Shown here: positions 25,500-38,059 of the stretch, piece after piece
Layout: every line of letters begins with the position of its first letter
Position numbering within the stretch: the stretch's first letter is position 1
Program-made: the position numbers and the translations under genes
Assembly (NCBI RefSeq): GCF_007994225.1
Contig: NZ_VLLL01000005.1
Coordinates: forward strand, 1,411,142-1,475,141
Source of the DNA: Stackebrandtia albiflava
GTDB taxonomy: Bacteria > Actinomycetota > Actinomycetes > Mycobacteriales > Micromonosporaceae
Direction of reading: 5' to 3'
DNA length: 64,000 nucleotides
Notes under the pieces: generated by a model
Told to the model about the DNA's origin: nothing
Seen by the model: only the letters and a program-made list of their open reading frames with translations
Databases searched by the model: none

Positions 25500-26402
25500 A
25501 TGCCTGAGCGTACCGTCCAATCCAGTCCGCCTCGAAGCCGTGCCGACCTGGACCTGGTCATCGTCACCGGGGCCTCCGGCGGGGGCCGCAGCACCGTGGC
25601 GAAGGCCCTGGAGAACGTCGGGTACTACGTGGTGGACAACCTGCCGGAGGCCCTCATGGTCACGATGGCGGAGTTGGTGTTCGAGTCCGGTGACGCCACC
25701 CGGCGGACCGCGATGGTGCTGGACGTGCGGTCCCACGCCTTCACCGTCGACCTGGTCGGCGCGGTCGACGACCTCAGGGAACGGGGTTTCAAACCACGTG
25801 TCGTGTTCGTCGACGCGGAGGACGACATCCTGGTCCGTCGTTTCGAGAAGGTGCGGCGCGCGCATCCCCTCCAGGGTTCGGGCAGGATCCTGGACGGCAT
25901 CGCCGCCGAACGGGAGCTCCTGGCGGCCGCCCGGGAGACCGCCGACGCCCTGATCGACACCAGTCACCTCAACGAGAACCAGCTCCGGGCCCGCGTCGAG
26001 GAGCTGTTCTCGCCCGCCGACGCGCGCAGGCTGCGGATCACGACCCTGTCGTTCGGCTTCAAGTACGGCATCCCGCTCGACGCCGACTTCGTGGTAGACG
26101 TGCGGTTCCTGCCCAACCCGTACTGGATCCCAGAACTGCGCGACCACACCGGCACCGAGGGCGCCGTGAGTGACTACGTGCTGCGGCAGCCGGGAGCCGA
26201 GGACTTCATCGCCGGATACGCCGACCTGATCGCCGCCACCGCCGCGGGCTTCGAACGCGAGGGCAAGCGATACGTCACGGTCGCGGTCGGCTGCACCGGC
26301 GGCAAGCACCGCAGTGTCGCCATCGCGGAGGCCCTGTCGGTTGTGCTGCGCGAGAAGGGGCTGTCGGCGTACCCGCACCACCGCGACATGGGGCTTGAGT
26401 GA
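25500..26402 (+). CDS. rapZ: RapZ/YvcJ-family nucleotide-binding protein
   Basis: 300 residues from ATG 25500. The Walker A region reads GASGGGRST, with Arg where the classical lysine stands, a change seen in actinobacterial members. VVDNLP follows, and the C-terminal domain contains TTLSFGFKYGIPLDAD and GCTGGKHRSVAI. In E. coli RapZ is an RNase E adaptor for small RNAs; in Gram-positive bacteria the role is less clear and tied to nucleotide binding and cell-wall control. The stop overlaps the yvcK start (GTGA). Confidence 0.92.
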   Translation: MPERTVQSSPPRSRADLDLVIVTGASGGGRSTVAKALENVGYYVVDNLPEALMVTMAELVFESGDATRRTAMVLDVRSHAFTVDLVGAVDDLRERGFKPRVVFVDAEDDILVRRFEKVRRAHPLQGSGRILDGIAAERELLAAARETADALIDTSHLNENQLRARVEELFSPADARRLRITTLSFGFKYGIPLDADFVVDVRFLPNPYWIPELRDHTGTEGAVSDYVLRQPGAEDFIAGYADLIAATAAGFEREGKRYVTVAVGCTGGKHRSVAIAEALSVVLREKGLSAYPHHRDMGLE

Positions 26403-27322
26403 CCAGGCGGGTCGTGGCGTTCGGTGGCGGCAAGGGCCTGGCCGCCTCCCTGCGCGCACTCCGGACCCTCGACGCGGAGGTCACCGCGGTCGTCACGGTC
26501 GCCGACGACGGCGGTTCGTCGGGGAGGCTGCGCGCGACACGCCCCCTCGTGCCGCCCGGTGACCTGCGCAAGGCGCTGATCGCCCTGTCCGACGGCGACC
26601 GGGAGCTGCGGGCGGTGTTCGGGCACCGCTTCGCCGGTGAGGACGAGATCGCCGGACACGCGGTCGGCAACCTCATGCTCGTGGCGCTCATGGAACGGTT
26701 CGCCGACCCGGTCGCCGCGCTCGACGCCGCCGCGGCGATGCTCGGCGCCCACGGACGGGTACTGCCGATGGCGACCGAACCGCTCGACATCGAGGCCGAC
26801 GTGGAACTGGGCGGCGAGACCGTGGTGGTGCGGGGCCAGCACCACGTCGCGGTCAGCACCGGAACGGTGCGCCACGTGCGGTTGGCGCCGGCCGAGCCGA
26901 GGGCGTGCGCCGAGGCGGTGGAGGCGGTGTCACGCGCCGACTGGCTGGTGTTCGGACCCGGGTCCTGGTACACCAGTGTCATCCCGCACCTGCTGGTGCC
27001 GGAGTTGAGGCGCGCGATCGAGGCCAGCCCGGCCCGCCGCATCGTGGTGCTCAACCTCTCCAAGGAGAACGAGACCGCGGGACTGTCGCTGGCGGGTCAC
27101 CTCGGGGCGCTCGCCGAGTACGCGCCCGGGCTCACGATCGACGTCGTATTGGCCGACACTCAGGCCACCGGTGAGCCGGATCCGGTGCTCCGTGCGGCAC
27201 AATCATTGGGGGCACGGTTGCTGCTTGCGGGGGTGGCGGAACCGGATCTTCCGGACCGGCACGACCCTGCCGCACTGGCCGCCGCCCTGACAACGGTGAT
27301 CGAGCAGGACGAGGTGGGGTAG
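26399..27322 (+). CDS. yvcK: YvcK/CofD-like gluconeogenesis factor
   Basis: 307 residues starting at GTG 26399 within the rapZ stop. It has [10 protein letters not shown] at the N-terminus, [10 protein letters not shown] near residue 40 and [14 protein letters not shown] near residue 185, all characteristic of YvcK, which binds UDP-sugars and is needed for growth and cell-wall synthesis on gluconeogenic carbon in Bacillus and mycobacteria (CuvA). It is cytoplasmic. whiA follows 4 bases later. The location between rapZ and whiA is conserved. Confidence 0.93.
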   Translation: MTRRVVAFGGGKGLAASLRALRTLDAEVTAVVTVADDGGSSGRLRATRPLVPPGDLRKALIALSDGDRELRAVFGHRFAGEDEIAGHAVGNLMLVALMERFADPVAALDAAAAMLGAHGRVLPMATEPLDIEADVELGGETVVVRGQHHVAVSTGTVRHVRLAPAEPRACAEAVEAVSRADWLVFGPGSWYTSVIPHLLVPELRRAIEASPARRIVVLNLSKENETAGLSLAGHLGALAEYAPGLTIDVVLADTQATGEPDPVLRAAQSLGARLLLAGVAEPDLPDRHDPAALAAALTTVIEQDEVG

Positions 27323-27326
27323 ACGT

Positions 27327-29535
<2,209 letters not shown>

Positions 29536-29536
<1 letters not shown>

Positions 29537-30732
29537 TGAAGACGCTTGACGCACTCCTGTCGGAGGGTGTCGCGGGTCGGCGCGTCCTGGTGCGCGCCGA
29601 CCTCAACGTCCCGCTGGACGGCACCCGCATCACTGACGACGGCCGTATCCGCGCGGTGCTGCCTACGCTGACGGCGCTTCGCGGTGCGGGCGCCGCGCTG
29701 GTCGTGTGCGCGCACCTGGGGCGACCCGGCGGCCGACCCGCCGCCGAGTACTCCCTCGCGCCGGTCGCCGCCCGCCTGTCCGAACTGCTGGAACACCCGG
29801 TGAGGTTCGCCGGGGACACCGTGGGACCCGAGGCCGAGGCGGCGGTGGCAGCCCTGACCGACGGTGAGGTCCTCCTCCTGGAGAACCTGCGGTTCAACCC
29901 CGGTGAGACCAGCAAGGACGACGACGAGCGCGGCCGGTTCGCCGACTCGCTCGCCGCCTTCGCCGACGTGTACGTCGACGACGCGTTCGGTGCCGTGCAC
30001 CGCAGGCACGCCAGCGTCTACGACGTGGCGGCCCGGTTGCCGCACTACGCGGGACTGCTGGTCGCCGCCGAGGTGGACGTGCTGCGGCGCCTCACCGAGG
30101 AACCGGAACGGCCCTACACCGTGGTGCTGGGCGGCGCGAAGGTCTCCGACAAGCTCGCGGTCATCGCCAACCTGCTCGACAAGGTGGACCGGCTGCTCAT
30201 CGGCGGCGGCATGATGTTCACCTTCCTGGCGGCGCAGGGCCACCGGACCGGTACGTCGCTGTTGGAGGCCGACCAGGTCGAACAGTGCCGCCGGTTCCTC
30301 GCCGAGGCGGCCGAGCGGGGCGTGAAGCTCGTCCTGCCGGTCGACACCGTGGTCGCCGACCGCTTCGCGGCGGACGCCGAACCGCAGGTCGTCGACGTCT
30401 CCGCCATCCCGGACGACCGCATGGGCCTGGACATCGGGCCGAAGTCGGCGCAGGCGTTCGCCGACGAGCTCGCCGACGCGCGCACCGTCTTCTGGAACGG
30501 CCCGATGGGCGTGTTCGAGTTCCCGTCGTTCGCCGAGGGCACGAGGATCGTCGGGCGGGCACTCGTGGAGTCCTCCGCGTTCAGCGTCGTCGGAGGCGGC
30601 GACTCCGCGGCCGCCGTACGCGCGCTGCGCATACCCGAGGACGGCTTCAGCCACATCTCGACCGGTGGCGGCGCGAGCCTGGAGTACCTGGAGGGCAAGA
30701 CCCTGCCCGGTCTGGCGGCGCTGGCCGACTGA
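29536..30732 (+). CDS. pgk: Phosphoglycerate kinase
   Basis: 398 residues from GTG 29536, which shares a base with the gap stop codon, so translation is coupled. RADLNVPL and HLGRPGGRP are in the N-terminal domain, [11 protein letters not shown] in the middle and [11 protein letters not shown] near the C-terminus for nucleotide binding. It transfers phosphate from 1,3-bisphosphoglycerate to ADP. It belongs to the gap-pgk-tpiA glycolytic operon. Confidence 0.95.
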
Positions 30733-30801
30733 CCGCCGGGGCGCGGCATCCGAGGCGCGCCCCCGATCGACCACGTAGGACCATAGGAGAGTTGGCAAGT
30801 C

Positions 30802-31593
30802 ATGAGCGCCCCCACGCGCCGCCCGCTGATCGCGGGCAACTGGAAGATGAACCTCAACCACCTGGAGGCCATCGCCCTGGTGCAGAAGTTGGCCTTCAGC
30901 CTCGACGAGAAGCAGTTGTCGGACGTGGAGGTGGTCGTACTACCGCCTTATGTGGACATCCGCAGTGTGCAGACGCTCATCACCGGCGACAACCTGCTGC
31001 TGGGTTACGGCGCGCAGGACCTGTCGACACACCCGTCCGGCGCCTACACCGGCGAGGTCTCCGGTGCCATGCTGGCGAAGCTCGGATGCGGGTACGTCGT
31101 CGTCGGCCACTCGGAGCGGCGGCAGTACCACGCCGAGGACGACGAGCTGGTCGCCGGAAAGGTCCGCGCGGCGCTGGCCAACGGCATCACGCCGATCCTG
31201 TGCGTCGGTGAGGGACTGGACGTGCGGGAGGCCGGCGGGCAGGTGGCCCACACCGTCGCCCAGATGCTCGCGGGCCTGGATCGCCTGGACGCCAAGCAGG
31301 TCGGCGAGGTCGTCATCGCCTACGAACCGGTGTGGGCGATCGGCACCGGAAGGACCGCCACGCCCGCCGACGCCCAGGAGGTAATCGGGGCGCTGCGCGC
31401 CGAACTGGCCTCCCGCTTCGGGGAGGTGGCCCAGACGGTGCGGCTGCTCTACGGCGGTTCGGTGAAGGCGTCCAACGTCGCCGCGATCATGGCCGAGGCC
31501 GACATCGACGGAGCCCTGGTCGGTGGCGCGAGCATCGACGCCGAGGAGTTCGCCCGGCTGTGCCGGTTCCCGGAGCACACCACCGGCGGCTGA
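30802..31593 (+). CDS. tpiA: Triose-phosphate isomerase
   Basis: 263 residues. AGNWKMNLN carries the N-terminal catalytic lysine, VVGHSERR the electrophilic histidine, and [11 protein letters not shown] the catalytic glutamate and loop 6. [10 protein letters not shown] binds phosphate. It interconverts dihydroxyacetone phosphate and glyceraldehyde 3-phosphate. It follows pgk after 69 bases with a GGAGAG ribosome binding site. Confidence 0.95.
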   Translation: MSAPTRRPLIAGNWKMNLNHLEAIALVQKLAFSLDEKQLSDVEVVVLPPYVDIRSVQTLITGDNLLLGYGAQDLSTHPSGAYTGEVSGAMLAKLGCGYVVVGHSERRQYHAEDDELVAGKVRAALANGITPILCVGEGLDVREAGGQVAHTVAQMLAGLDRLDAKQVGEVVIAYEPVWAIGTGRTATPADAQEVIGALRAELASRFGEVAQTVRLLYGGSVKASNVAAIMAEADIDGALVGGASIDAEEFARLCRFPEHTTGG

Positions 31594-32005
31594 CCACGCG
31601 AGGCCGCCGGACGATCCGTACGGGTCGGCCCGGCGGCTTCGATCGGGGTCGCCCGTTCGGTTCCCGGAATCCGGACGCCCGGCCGGAATCGGCGGCGGAT
31701 CCGACTCCGGAGAGTGTGTCGCGCCACACCGGCCGGACGCGGAGACCCGTGACCGTTCCGGTTCGCGGGATGCTCCGGGGCGTCACGGGACCGGCCGGGA
31801 GCGCCGGATACCTCCCCGGAACTGCGGTTTCACACCGTACCGGTGCCCGGAGCCGAATCGGATACGAATGGTGATGCCGTGTACGCCGTTCCGTTATCTT
31901 CACCGGGGTGCCGCCCCCGTGCCTTCAGAAGCACTTAGAGTGTGTCATCACCAGTGGTGGGCGCTTTGCTGACCGTCCTGATTGACCCCCTTCAGGAGTG
32001 TTTCG
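31594..32005. other. 412-base intergenic region between tpiA and the binding-protein gene
   Basis: The first part holds the terminator at 31600-31640. The rest is a promoter and leader region for the downstream lipoprotein, with several repeated CCGGAAT-like words and a small dyad CACCA-G-TGGTG at 31949-31959. No gene was recognised. AGGAG at 31994 is the ribosome binding site of the next gene. Confidence 0.5.
31600..31640 (+). terminator. Hairpin terminator after tpiA
   Basis: GAGGCCGCCGG pairs with CCGGCGGCTTC (one G-U) around a 19-base loop that itself contains a CCGTACGG palindrome. It starts 7 bases after the tpiA stop. Confidence 0.6.
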
Positions 32006-33742
32006 ATGCGAGGTATCTCGACGCGCCGCCGTCGCGGCCGTACGACGCGGGCGGCGGCCGCCGCCCTGCTGGTGGTGACGCTCTCCACCGCCTGCACGTC
32101 CGAGGAACCCGCGCCGTCCGGCGTCGGGGACGAACCCGGTGTCGGCGGTACGGTGAAGATCCTGACCCAGGTGGGTGGGTTCGAGTCACTCGACCCGCAA
32201 CGCATCTACGTCACCGACGTGATGAACGTGTCCAAACTGATCACCCGGACGTTGACGAGTTTCAAGGCGGCCCCCGGGGCGGAGGGCGCGGAACTCGTCG
32301 GTGATCTCGCCACCGACACCGGCCGCCCCAACCGGGACAACTCGGTGTGGGAGTTCACCCTGCGTGAGGGCGTGAAGTGGGAGACCGGAGAGACGGTCAC
32401 CTGTCAGGACGTCCGTTACGGCGTACTGCGGAACTTCGACGTCCGCAACGAGGACGCCCAGATCACCGGTGGTCCACCGTGGCCGGTCGCCTGGCTCGAC
32501 GCGCCGGAGGACTACGCGGGTCCCCGCACCGACGGTGACGTGGACATCCCCGGCGTCACCTGCGTCGACGAGCGCACCATCCGGTTCAAACTGAAGCAAC
32601 CCACCGCCAACTTCCCCTCCGCGGTGGCGATGACGGCGTTCTCCCCGGTGCCCGCCTCGGCCGACACCTGGGGCGACTACCGGCCGGTGGCGACCGGGCC
32701 CTACAAGCTGACCGAGTACCGGGAGGCCGTCGAGGGCGAGCCGGGGATCGCGGTCTTCGAACGCAACGACCAGTGGGACGCCGAGACCGACCCGGTGCGC
32801 GAGGCGAAACCGGACCGGGTCGAGTTCGCGCTCGGTATCGACCGTGAGTACGCGGCGCAGCAGATAATCGCGGAGAACCCCGACTACGCCAACGCGGTCA
32901 TGTACGAGAACGTCCCGGCCAACTACGTGCAACAGGTCGTCAACGACGCGCAACTCATGTCGCAGACGGTGAACGGGCAGACCAGCGCCATCAGCTATCT
33001 GGCGCTCAACACCGAGACGATCACGCAGCCGGAATGCCGCCAGGCGTTGGTGTACGGCTTCAACAAGCGCAAGTACCAGGACGTCCACGGCGGTGAGATC
33101 TTCGGCGACTACGCCTACACGATGATCCCGCCGGACGATCCCGGCCACAAGGACTTCGACGTGTACGGCTTGAAGAACTCGCCCGAGGGGGATCTGACCA
33201 AGGCGCAGGAGCTGCTGGACGGCGCCGACTGCCCCACCACGCTGACCCTGGACGCCGCCGACACCCCCACCGGCAACCGTACCGCCCAGACCATAGTGGA
33301 CACGTACAGTCGCCTCGGGATCACCGTGCGGCTCAACATGATCTCGCCGAACAACTTCTTCGACGAGCTGAACTTCGCGGAGAACCAGCACGACATGGTG
33401 CTGGCCGGCTGGGTACCCGACTGGCCCGGCGGCTCCGGGACGCTGCCCGCCCTGTTCCACGGCGACCTCCTCATCGAGGGCGCCAACTCCAACTACGCGC
33501 GGCTGGACGACCCCGACATCAACGCCATGATCGACGCCGCCTCGGCGGAGGCCGACCTCACCGAGTCGTACCGGATGTGGGGCGAGGTCGACCAGGCGAT
33601 CCAGGAACTCGCCGTCAACATCCCCATCGCCTACATCAAGGTCATCTCCCTGTGCGGCGCGAACGTCAGAGGCGGATTCCTGAACGCGCAGTGGGGTTCG
33701 GTCGACATCTCCTCCCTGGGAGTGGCGGCGGACACGGAGTGA
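32006..33742 (+). CDS. ABC transporter substrate-binding lipoprotein, family 5
   Basis: 578 residues from ATG 32006, preceded by AGGAG at 7 bases. A twin-arginine-rich N-terminus and hydrophobic core end in LSTAC, a slightly atypical lipobox with cysteine at about residue 31. The mature protein has the SBP_bac_5 fold seen in oligopeptide and dipeptide binding proteins (WEFTLREGVKWETG, VATGPYKL, QALVYGFNKRKY). It should capture peptides or similar solutes outside the membrane. No permease or ATPase gene is adjacent, so it either works with components encoded elsewhere or has another role. Its place between tpiA and secG breaks a usually tight block. Confidence 0.88.
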   Translation: MRGISTRRRRGRTTRAAAAALLVVTLSTACTSEEPAPSGVGDEPGVGGTVKILTQVGGFESLDPQRIYVTDVMNVSKLITRTLTSFKAAPGAEGAELVGDLATDTGRPNRDNSVWEFTLREGVKWETGETVTCQDVRYGVLRNFDVRNEDAQITGGPPWPVAWLDAPEDYAGPRTDGDVDIPGVTCVDERTIRFKLKQPTANFPSAVAMTAFSPVPASADTWGDYRPVATGPYKLTEYREAVEGEPGIAVFERNDQWDAETDPVREAKPDRVEFALGIDREYAAQQIIAENPDYANAVMYENVPANYVQQVVNDAQLMSQTVNGQTSAISYLALNTETITQPECRQALVYGFNKRKYQDVHGGEIFGDYAYTMIPPDDPGHKDFDVYGLKNSPEGDLTKAQELLDGADCPTTLTLDAADTPTGNRTAQTIVDTYSRLGITVRLNMISPNNFFDELNFAENQHDMVLAGWVPDWPGGSGTLPALFHGDLLIEGANSNYARLDDPDINAMIDAASAEADLTESYRMWGEVDQAIQELAVNIPIAYIKVISLCGANVRGGFLNAQWGSVDISSLGVAADTE

Positions 33743-33851
33743 CCGGCCGTGGCGCGCGTTGCGGTATGCTCGCCACCGAATCGACAACCGTTAGCAGGCG
33801 AAACCGTGGCGACGTCAACGGTTAGCCATTGAGAGGACCTCGGAAACCGTT

Positions 33852-34106
33852 ATGTTGCAGGTGATCACCTATGTACTGGTCGGGGCCCTGGTTCTGACCA
33901 GCGCCGCGCTGATTCTGTTGGTTCTGTTGCACCGCGGCAAGGGTGGCGGCCTGTCCAGCATGTTCGGCGGCGGCGTGACGTCGAACCTGTCGGGATCGTC
34001 GGTGGCCGAGAAGAACCTCGACCGGATCACCGTCGTCGTCGGCGTGATCTGGCTGGCCTCGATCATCGGCTTCGGCGTCGTGCTGCGGACCCTCACCGCC
34101 GTGTGA
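33852..34106 (+). CDS. secG: Protein-export membrane protein SecG
   Basis: 84 residues with two membrane helices (about 3-25 and 58-80) joined by the Gly-rich SecG loop LLHRGKGGGLSSMFGGG. It is the small subunit of the SecYEG translocon. TATGCT at 33765-33770 may be its -10 element. A hairpin terminator follows 15 bases after the stop. Confidence 0.93.
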   Translation: MLQVITYVLVGALVLTSAALILLVLLHRGKGGGLSSMFGGGVTSNLSGSSVAEKNLDRITVVVGVIWLASIIGFGVVLRTLTAV

Positions 34107-34121
34107 CGGCACACTGCTTGA

Positions 34122-34161
34122 CCGGAACCCCGGCACCGTCCCGACGGCGCCGGGGTTCCGG
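34122..34161 (+). terminator. Hairpin terminator after secG
   Basis: CCGGAACCCCGGC pairs with GCCGGGGTTCCGG, with a further CCGT/ACGG pairing inside, giving about 17 paired bases. Confidence 0.7.
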
Positions 34162-34377
34162 CCGTTCCACCCCCCCTGAAGCCTCCGGCCGTTCCCGGCC
34201 CCAACTGCGCCGACACCCACCCGGCCGAAATAAACCCGGCATCGGCACTGGCGGATGCGTGTTCCACGTCATAGACTCAACGTCGGTCGGACATCCGACG
34301 ATCGGTCAATGGTGGATCCCCCGTCCATCGGATCGACAGCCCCACACAGCGCCCCCCTGTGAAGGAGCAACTCAGTA

Positions 34378-34725
34378 ATGGTCAGTGGAAACGCCATACG
34401 AGGCACCCGGGTCGGCGGCAGGCCGGCGAGCATGCCGGAACGCGGCGAACCCGCCCCCCGCCAGTTCGTGGACTATTGGTGCGCCAACGGCCATCAGACC
34501 CGTCCCTCGTTCGCCATCCGCGCCGAGATCCCCACCACGTGGGAATGCCGGCGCTGTGGTCTGCCCGCCGGAACGGACCCGGAGTCCCCACCGGAACGTC
34601 CCACCTCGCGGCCCTACAAGACCCACCTGGCCTATGTGATGGAGCGCCGCTCGGCCGCCGAAGGCGAGGCCCTGCTCGCCGAGGCCCTGGCCAACCTGCG
34701 GGCCTCCCGAGAGGCCGCCGCCTGA
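34378..34725 (+). CDS. RbpA-like RNA polymerase-binding protein (paralogue 2)
   Basis: 115 residues colinear with RbpA. The core reads WCANGHQTRPSF and TTWECRRCG, and the C-terminal helix YVMERRSAAEGEALLAEAL matches the sigma-binding region. Unlike paralogue 1, it keeps all four zinc ligands: Cys35, His39, Cys57 and Cys60. The N-terminal tail differs strongly (RGTRVGGRPASMPERG). Many actinobacteria have such a second copy next to secG. It probably modulates a different set of holoenzymes. TAGACT at 34273-34278 is a possible -10. GAAGGAG is the ribosome binding site. Confidence 0.9.
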   Translation: MVSGNAIRGTRVGGRPASMPERGEPAPRQFVDYWCANGHQTRPSFAIRAEIPTTWECRRCGLPAGTDPESPPERPTSRPYKTHLAYVMERRSAAEGEALLAEALANLRASREAAA

Positions 34726-34730
34726 ACCGA

Positions 34731-34764
34731 ACGGGGCGGGACACCATCCGGTGTCCCGCCCCGT
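34731..34764. terminator. Bidirectional terminator
   Basis: A 15-bp perfect stem (ACGGGGCGGGACACC and complement) with an ATCC loop lies between the convergent RbpA-like gene and pgl. Confidence 0.75.
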
Positions 34765-34777
34765 CTCAATCCGTGGG

Positions 34778-35548
34778 TCACCGGCGCAGACTGCGGAACC
34801 GGCTCGGAAGCGCCGCCGCGGCCGCCCGGTCGAGCAGCCAACGGGTGTGGCCCGTACCGGCCACACCGGCCGCCGGCGCCTGCCTGGGGCCGGCACCGGA
34901 CAACGCGAGCGCGACCGCGTCGGCCTTGGCGCCACCCGAGGCGACGAGCCACACCTCCTCGGCGTTGTTGATCGCGTCGAACGTGAGGGTGACCCGCACC
35001 GGCGGCGGTTTCGGGGCGCCGCGCACCGCCACCACGCTGCGCTCCTCGTACACGGCGGGTTGCCCGGGGAAGACCGACGCCACGTGCGCGTCCTCACCCA
35101 CGCCGAGCATCACCACGTCGAACCGCGGGACCGGGTCACCGGAATGCCCGGCGGAGTCGGCCAGGGCCGCGGCGTAGCGCGCCGCACCGGCCTCGGGATC
35201 GTCACCGTCCTCACCGTCGGACGCGGGCATCGGATGCACGCGGGCCGGATCGACCGGAAGGTGGTCGAGCAACGCCTCCCGCGCCTGCGTCTCGTTGCGG
35301 TCCGGGTCACCCGAGGGCAGGAACCGCTCGTCCCCCCACCAGAACTCCACCGCCGACCAGTCGATGGCGTGCCGCATCGGGCTGTCCCGCAGCGCCCGGT
35401 GGATACGGGCCGCGACGCGGCCCCCGGTGAGGGCGACACACGCCAGTCCACGGGCCGCCTGGGCGTCGGCGATCCGGATCGCCAGGCGCGCCGCCACCGA
35501 CTCCACCAGCACGTCGGGGTCCGGATGCACCACCACGCTGGAGGTCAC
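34778..35548 (-). CDS. pgl: 6-phosphogluconolactonase
   Basis: 256 residues from GTG 35548, which overlaps the opcA stop; GGAGG lies in the end of opcA at good spacing. The family features are LTGGRVAARIHRAL, FWWGDERFLP and LGVGEDAHVASVFPG. It hydrolyses 6-phosphogluconolactone to 6-phosphogluconate in the oxidative pentose phosphate pathway. It is the last gene of the tkt-tal-pgi-zwf-opcA-pgl operon on the minus strand. Confidence 0.92.
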   Translation of the reverse strand: MTSSVVVHPDPDVLVESVAARLAIRIADAQAARGLACVALTGGRVAARIHRALRDSPMRHAIDWSAVEFWWGDERFLPSGDPDRNETQAREALLDHLPVDPARVHPMPASDGEDGDDPEAGAARYAAALADSAGHSGDPVPRFDVVMLGVGEDAHVASVFPGQPAVYEERSVVAVRGAPKPPPVRVTLTFDAINNAEEVWLVASGGAKADAVALALSGAGPRQAPAAGVAGTGHTRWLLDRAAAAALPSRFRSLRR

Positions 35549-36507
35549 GACGCGGCCTCCTTCTCCGACCCGCCGCACAGCGCGGGATCGGCCGTGCAGC
35601 TCGCCAACGCCGCCGCGTACGGCTGGTCCGGGTCCAGATGCCGCAGCTCCTCGGCCAGCAACTCACCGAGTGTGCGGCCGTTGAGGATCTGGGAACGATC
35701 CGGGAAGCCGGTCCGCCGCAACTGGGTGTGCCCCTCGTCGCTACGGCTGATGGCGATGTCGTCGCCGTTGGCGAGGGTGATCGCCACCGCCTTGATCGCG
35801 GGCAGGTGCTCGCTGTTGCGGTGGACCGGGGTGTCGTCGATGACCGGGGTGACCCCCAGCCGCACCGTCAACCAGCCCGCCAGCAGTACCGCGCTCGGGT
35901 CCGAGGCGTCGGCGGTGATCCGCACCGACGCGGCGGGGGCCGACGCGGTGTCGAACGCGCTGGCGATCAGGGACCGCCAGTACGTGATCCTGGTCCAGCA
36001 CAGGTCGGTGTCGCCCGGGGAGTAGTCGTCCGCCCGCGAACGCAGCGCCTCCAGGGCGTCCTGCGAACGGGCGCTGTAACTGATGCGGCGCTCCGCGAAC
36101 GCGCCGAGCGGGTCCTCGGCCGTGCGCTGCGGCGGCGGCACGAACCAGCAGGTCACCACGGGCACGTCCGGGGCCAACAGCGGCATGACCACCGACTCGG
36201 CGTGGTGCGCCAACGGCCCGTAGACCCGCATCACGACGGCCTCGCACGGACCCAGCCGGCCGCCCACCACGATCTCGGCGTCCAGTCGCGGCTGACCCTG
36301 ATGGTCGTCACGCCGCACCACGATGAGCAGTCGGCACGGATGCTGTTGTGCCGCCAGGGTCAGGGCGGCCTCGGCCTCCCGTTCCCCCTTCTCGTCGACG
36401 ATGACGACCAGGTTCAGGGCGAGGCCACTCGTCCCACCGGACGAATGGCGTTCCGACGCCAACGCCGACACGACCTCGGTGGCGGTGGTGTCCCACAGGG
36501 CGATCAC
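35545..36507 (-). CDS. opcA: Glucose-6-phosphate dehydrogenase assembly protein OpcA
   Basis: 320 residues from GTG 36507 with GAGGAG upstream. It begins IALWDTTATEVVSAL and contains CRLLIVVRRD and LLAPDVPVVTCWFVPPP, typical of actinobacterial OpcA, which is needed for active Zwf and takes part in redox control of the enzyme. It lies between zwf and pgl, as in Streptomyces and mycobacteria, 16 bases after the zwf stop. Confidence 0.92.
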   Translation of the reverse strand: MIALWDTTATEVVSALASERHSSGGTSGLALNLVVIVDEKGEREAEAALTLAAQQHPCRLLIVVRRDDHQGQPRLDAEIVVGGRLGPCEAVVMRVYGPLAHHAESVVMPLLAPDVPVVTCWFVPPPQRTAEDPLGAFAERRISYSARSQDALEALRSRADDYSPGDTDLCWTRITYWRSLIASAFDTASAPAASVRITADASDPSAVLLAGWLTVRLGVTPVIDDTPVHRNSEHLPAIKAVAITLANGDDIAISRSDEGHTQLRRTGFPDRSQILNGRTLGELLAEELRHLDPDQPYAAALASCTADPALCGGSEKEAAS

Positions 36508-36523
36508 AGTCGTCTCCTCGTCG

Positions 36524-38059
36524 TCATGCCCGCCGCCAGGCGCGGCCGTCGGCGGACAGCATCTCGTCGGCGGCCTGCGGACCCCAGGACCCGGCCGCGT
36601 ACGGCTCCGGCTTGCGGTCCGCCCAGAAACGTTCGAGCGGGTCCACGACCGCCCAACTGGCCTCGACCTCCGCCGCGTCGGGGAACAGGGTCTTGTCGCC
36701 CAGCAGCACGTCACGGATCAGGCGTTCGTACGCCTCCGGCGAGGACTCGGTGAACGCCTCGCCGTAGTGGAAGTCCATCGAGATGTCACGCAGTTCCATG
36801 CCGGTGCCCGGGACCTTCGAACCGAACTTGACGGTCACGCCCTCGTCCGGCTGGACACGGATCACCAACTGGTTCTGCCCCAGGGTCTCGATGTCGTAGT
36901 CGTGGAACGGAAGATGCGGCGCCCGTTTGAACACCACCGCGATCTCCGTCACCCGCCGCGGCAGCCGTTTACCGGTGCGCAGGTAGAACGGGACACCCGC
37001 CCACCGGCGGTTCTGCACGCCCAGGCGCACCGCCACGTACGTCTCGGTGGTGGAGTCGGCGGGGATGTTCTCCTCCGCCAGATAGCCGCGCACCTCGCTG
37101 CCGGCCACCCACCCGGCGGTGTACTGGCCGCGCACCGCACCGGTCGTCAGGTCCTCCGGAAGCGTGATCGCCCGCAGCACCTTCAGTTTCTCGGTGCGGA
37201 TCTCCTCGGCGCCGAAACTCACCGGCTCCTCCATCGCCGTCAACGCCAGCAGTTGCAGCAGGTGGTTCTGCAGGACGTCACGCGCGGCACCGGCGGTGTC
37301 GTAGAAACCGGCACGCGAGCCGATGCCCACGTCCTCGGCCATCGTTATCTGGACCGAGTCCACGTAGTGCGAGTTCCAGACCGGCTCGAACAGCGCGTTG
37401 GCGAAGCGCAGCGCGAGGATGTTCTGCACCGTCTCCTTGCCGAGGTAGTGGTCGATGCGGAACACGTCCTCGGCGGTGAACACGTCGTCGACGAGGTCGT
37501 CCAGCTCGCGGGCGGACTGGAGGTCGTTGCCGAACGGTTTCTCCACCACGACGCGCCGCCACCCGCCCGACACGCTGTTGTCGGCGGCGCCGGTACGGCC
37601 GAGCTGCCGCAGGACCACCGGGAAGGCCGCGGGCGGGATCGAGAAGTAGAACGCGGCGTTGCCGTTGATGGCGTGCGACGCCCGCAACTCGTCCAGGGTG
37701 TGGGTCAGGGTGTCGAAGGCCTCGTCGTCGTCGAAGGAGCCCGGCACGAACTTGAAACTGCCCGCGAGACGCTGCCAGACGTCCTCCCGCCACGGGGTAC
37801 GACAGTGCGCCTTGGCGGCGTCGCGGGCGAGCTGCTCGAACTCACCGTGCTCCCAGTCCCGCCGGGCGAAGCCCAGGATGACGAAGGCCGCGGGAAGCAT
37901 CCCCCGGTTCGCCAGGTCGTACACCGCCGGGACGAGCTTCTTACGCGCCAGGTCACCGGTCACACCGAATATGACCAGGGCACAGGGTTCCGGAATACGG
38001 GGCAGCCTGCGGTCCTGCGGGTCACGCAGCGGGTTGCCGCCCACCATCGAATCGGTCAC
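36524..38059 (-). CDS. zwf: Glucose-6-phosphate 1-dehydrogenase
   Basis: 511 residues from GTG 38059, which overlaps the pgi stop. The cofactor loop [12 protein letters not shown] is near residue 33 and the active-site [13 protein letters not shown] near residue 205. It oxidises glucose 6-phosphate with NADP+ to 6-phosphogluconolactone. GAGGAG in the end of pgi serves as the ribosome binding site. The frame could extend upstream to 38326 but that would lie inside pgi and lacks support. Confidence 0.95.
   Translation of the reverse strand: MTDSMVGGNPLRDPQDRRLPRIPEPCALVIFGVTGDLARKKLVPAVYDLANRGMLPAAFVILGFARRDWEHGEFEQLARDAAKAHCRTPWREDVWQRLAGSFKFVPGSFDDDEAFDTLTHTLDELRASHAINGNAAFYFSIPPAAFPVVLRQLGRTGAADNSVSGGWRRVVVEKPFGNDLQSARELDDLVDDVFTAEDVFRIDHYLGKETVQNILALRFANALFEPVWNSHYVDSVQITMAEDVGIGSRAGFYDTAGAARDVLQNHLLQLLALTAMEEPVSFGAEEIRTEKLKVLRAITLPEDLTTGAVRGQYTAGWVAGSEVRGYLAEENIPADSTTETYVAVRLGVQNRRWAGVPFYLRTGKRLPRRVTEIAVVFKRAPHLPFHDYDIETLGQNQLVIRVQPDEGVTVKFGSKVPGTGMELRDISMDFHYGEAFTESSPEAYERLIRDVLLGDKTLFPDAAEVEASWAVVDPLERFWADRKPEPYAAGSWGPQAADEMLSADGRAWRRA

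Noticed and set aside
32186-33787. Minus-strand open frame of 533 codons opposite the binding lipoprotein
   Set aside because: Shadow frame; the plus-strand protein has clear family motifs and a ribosome binding site.
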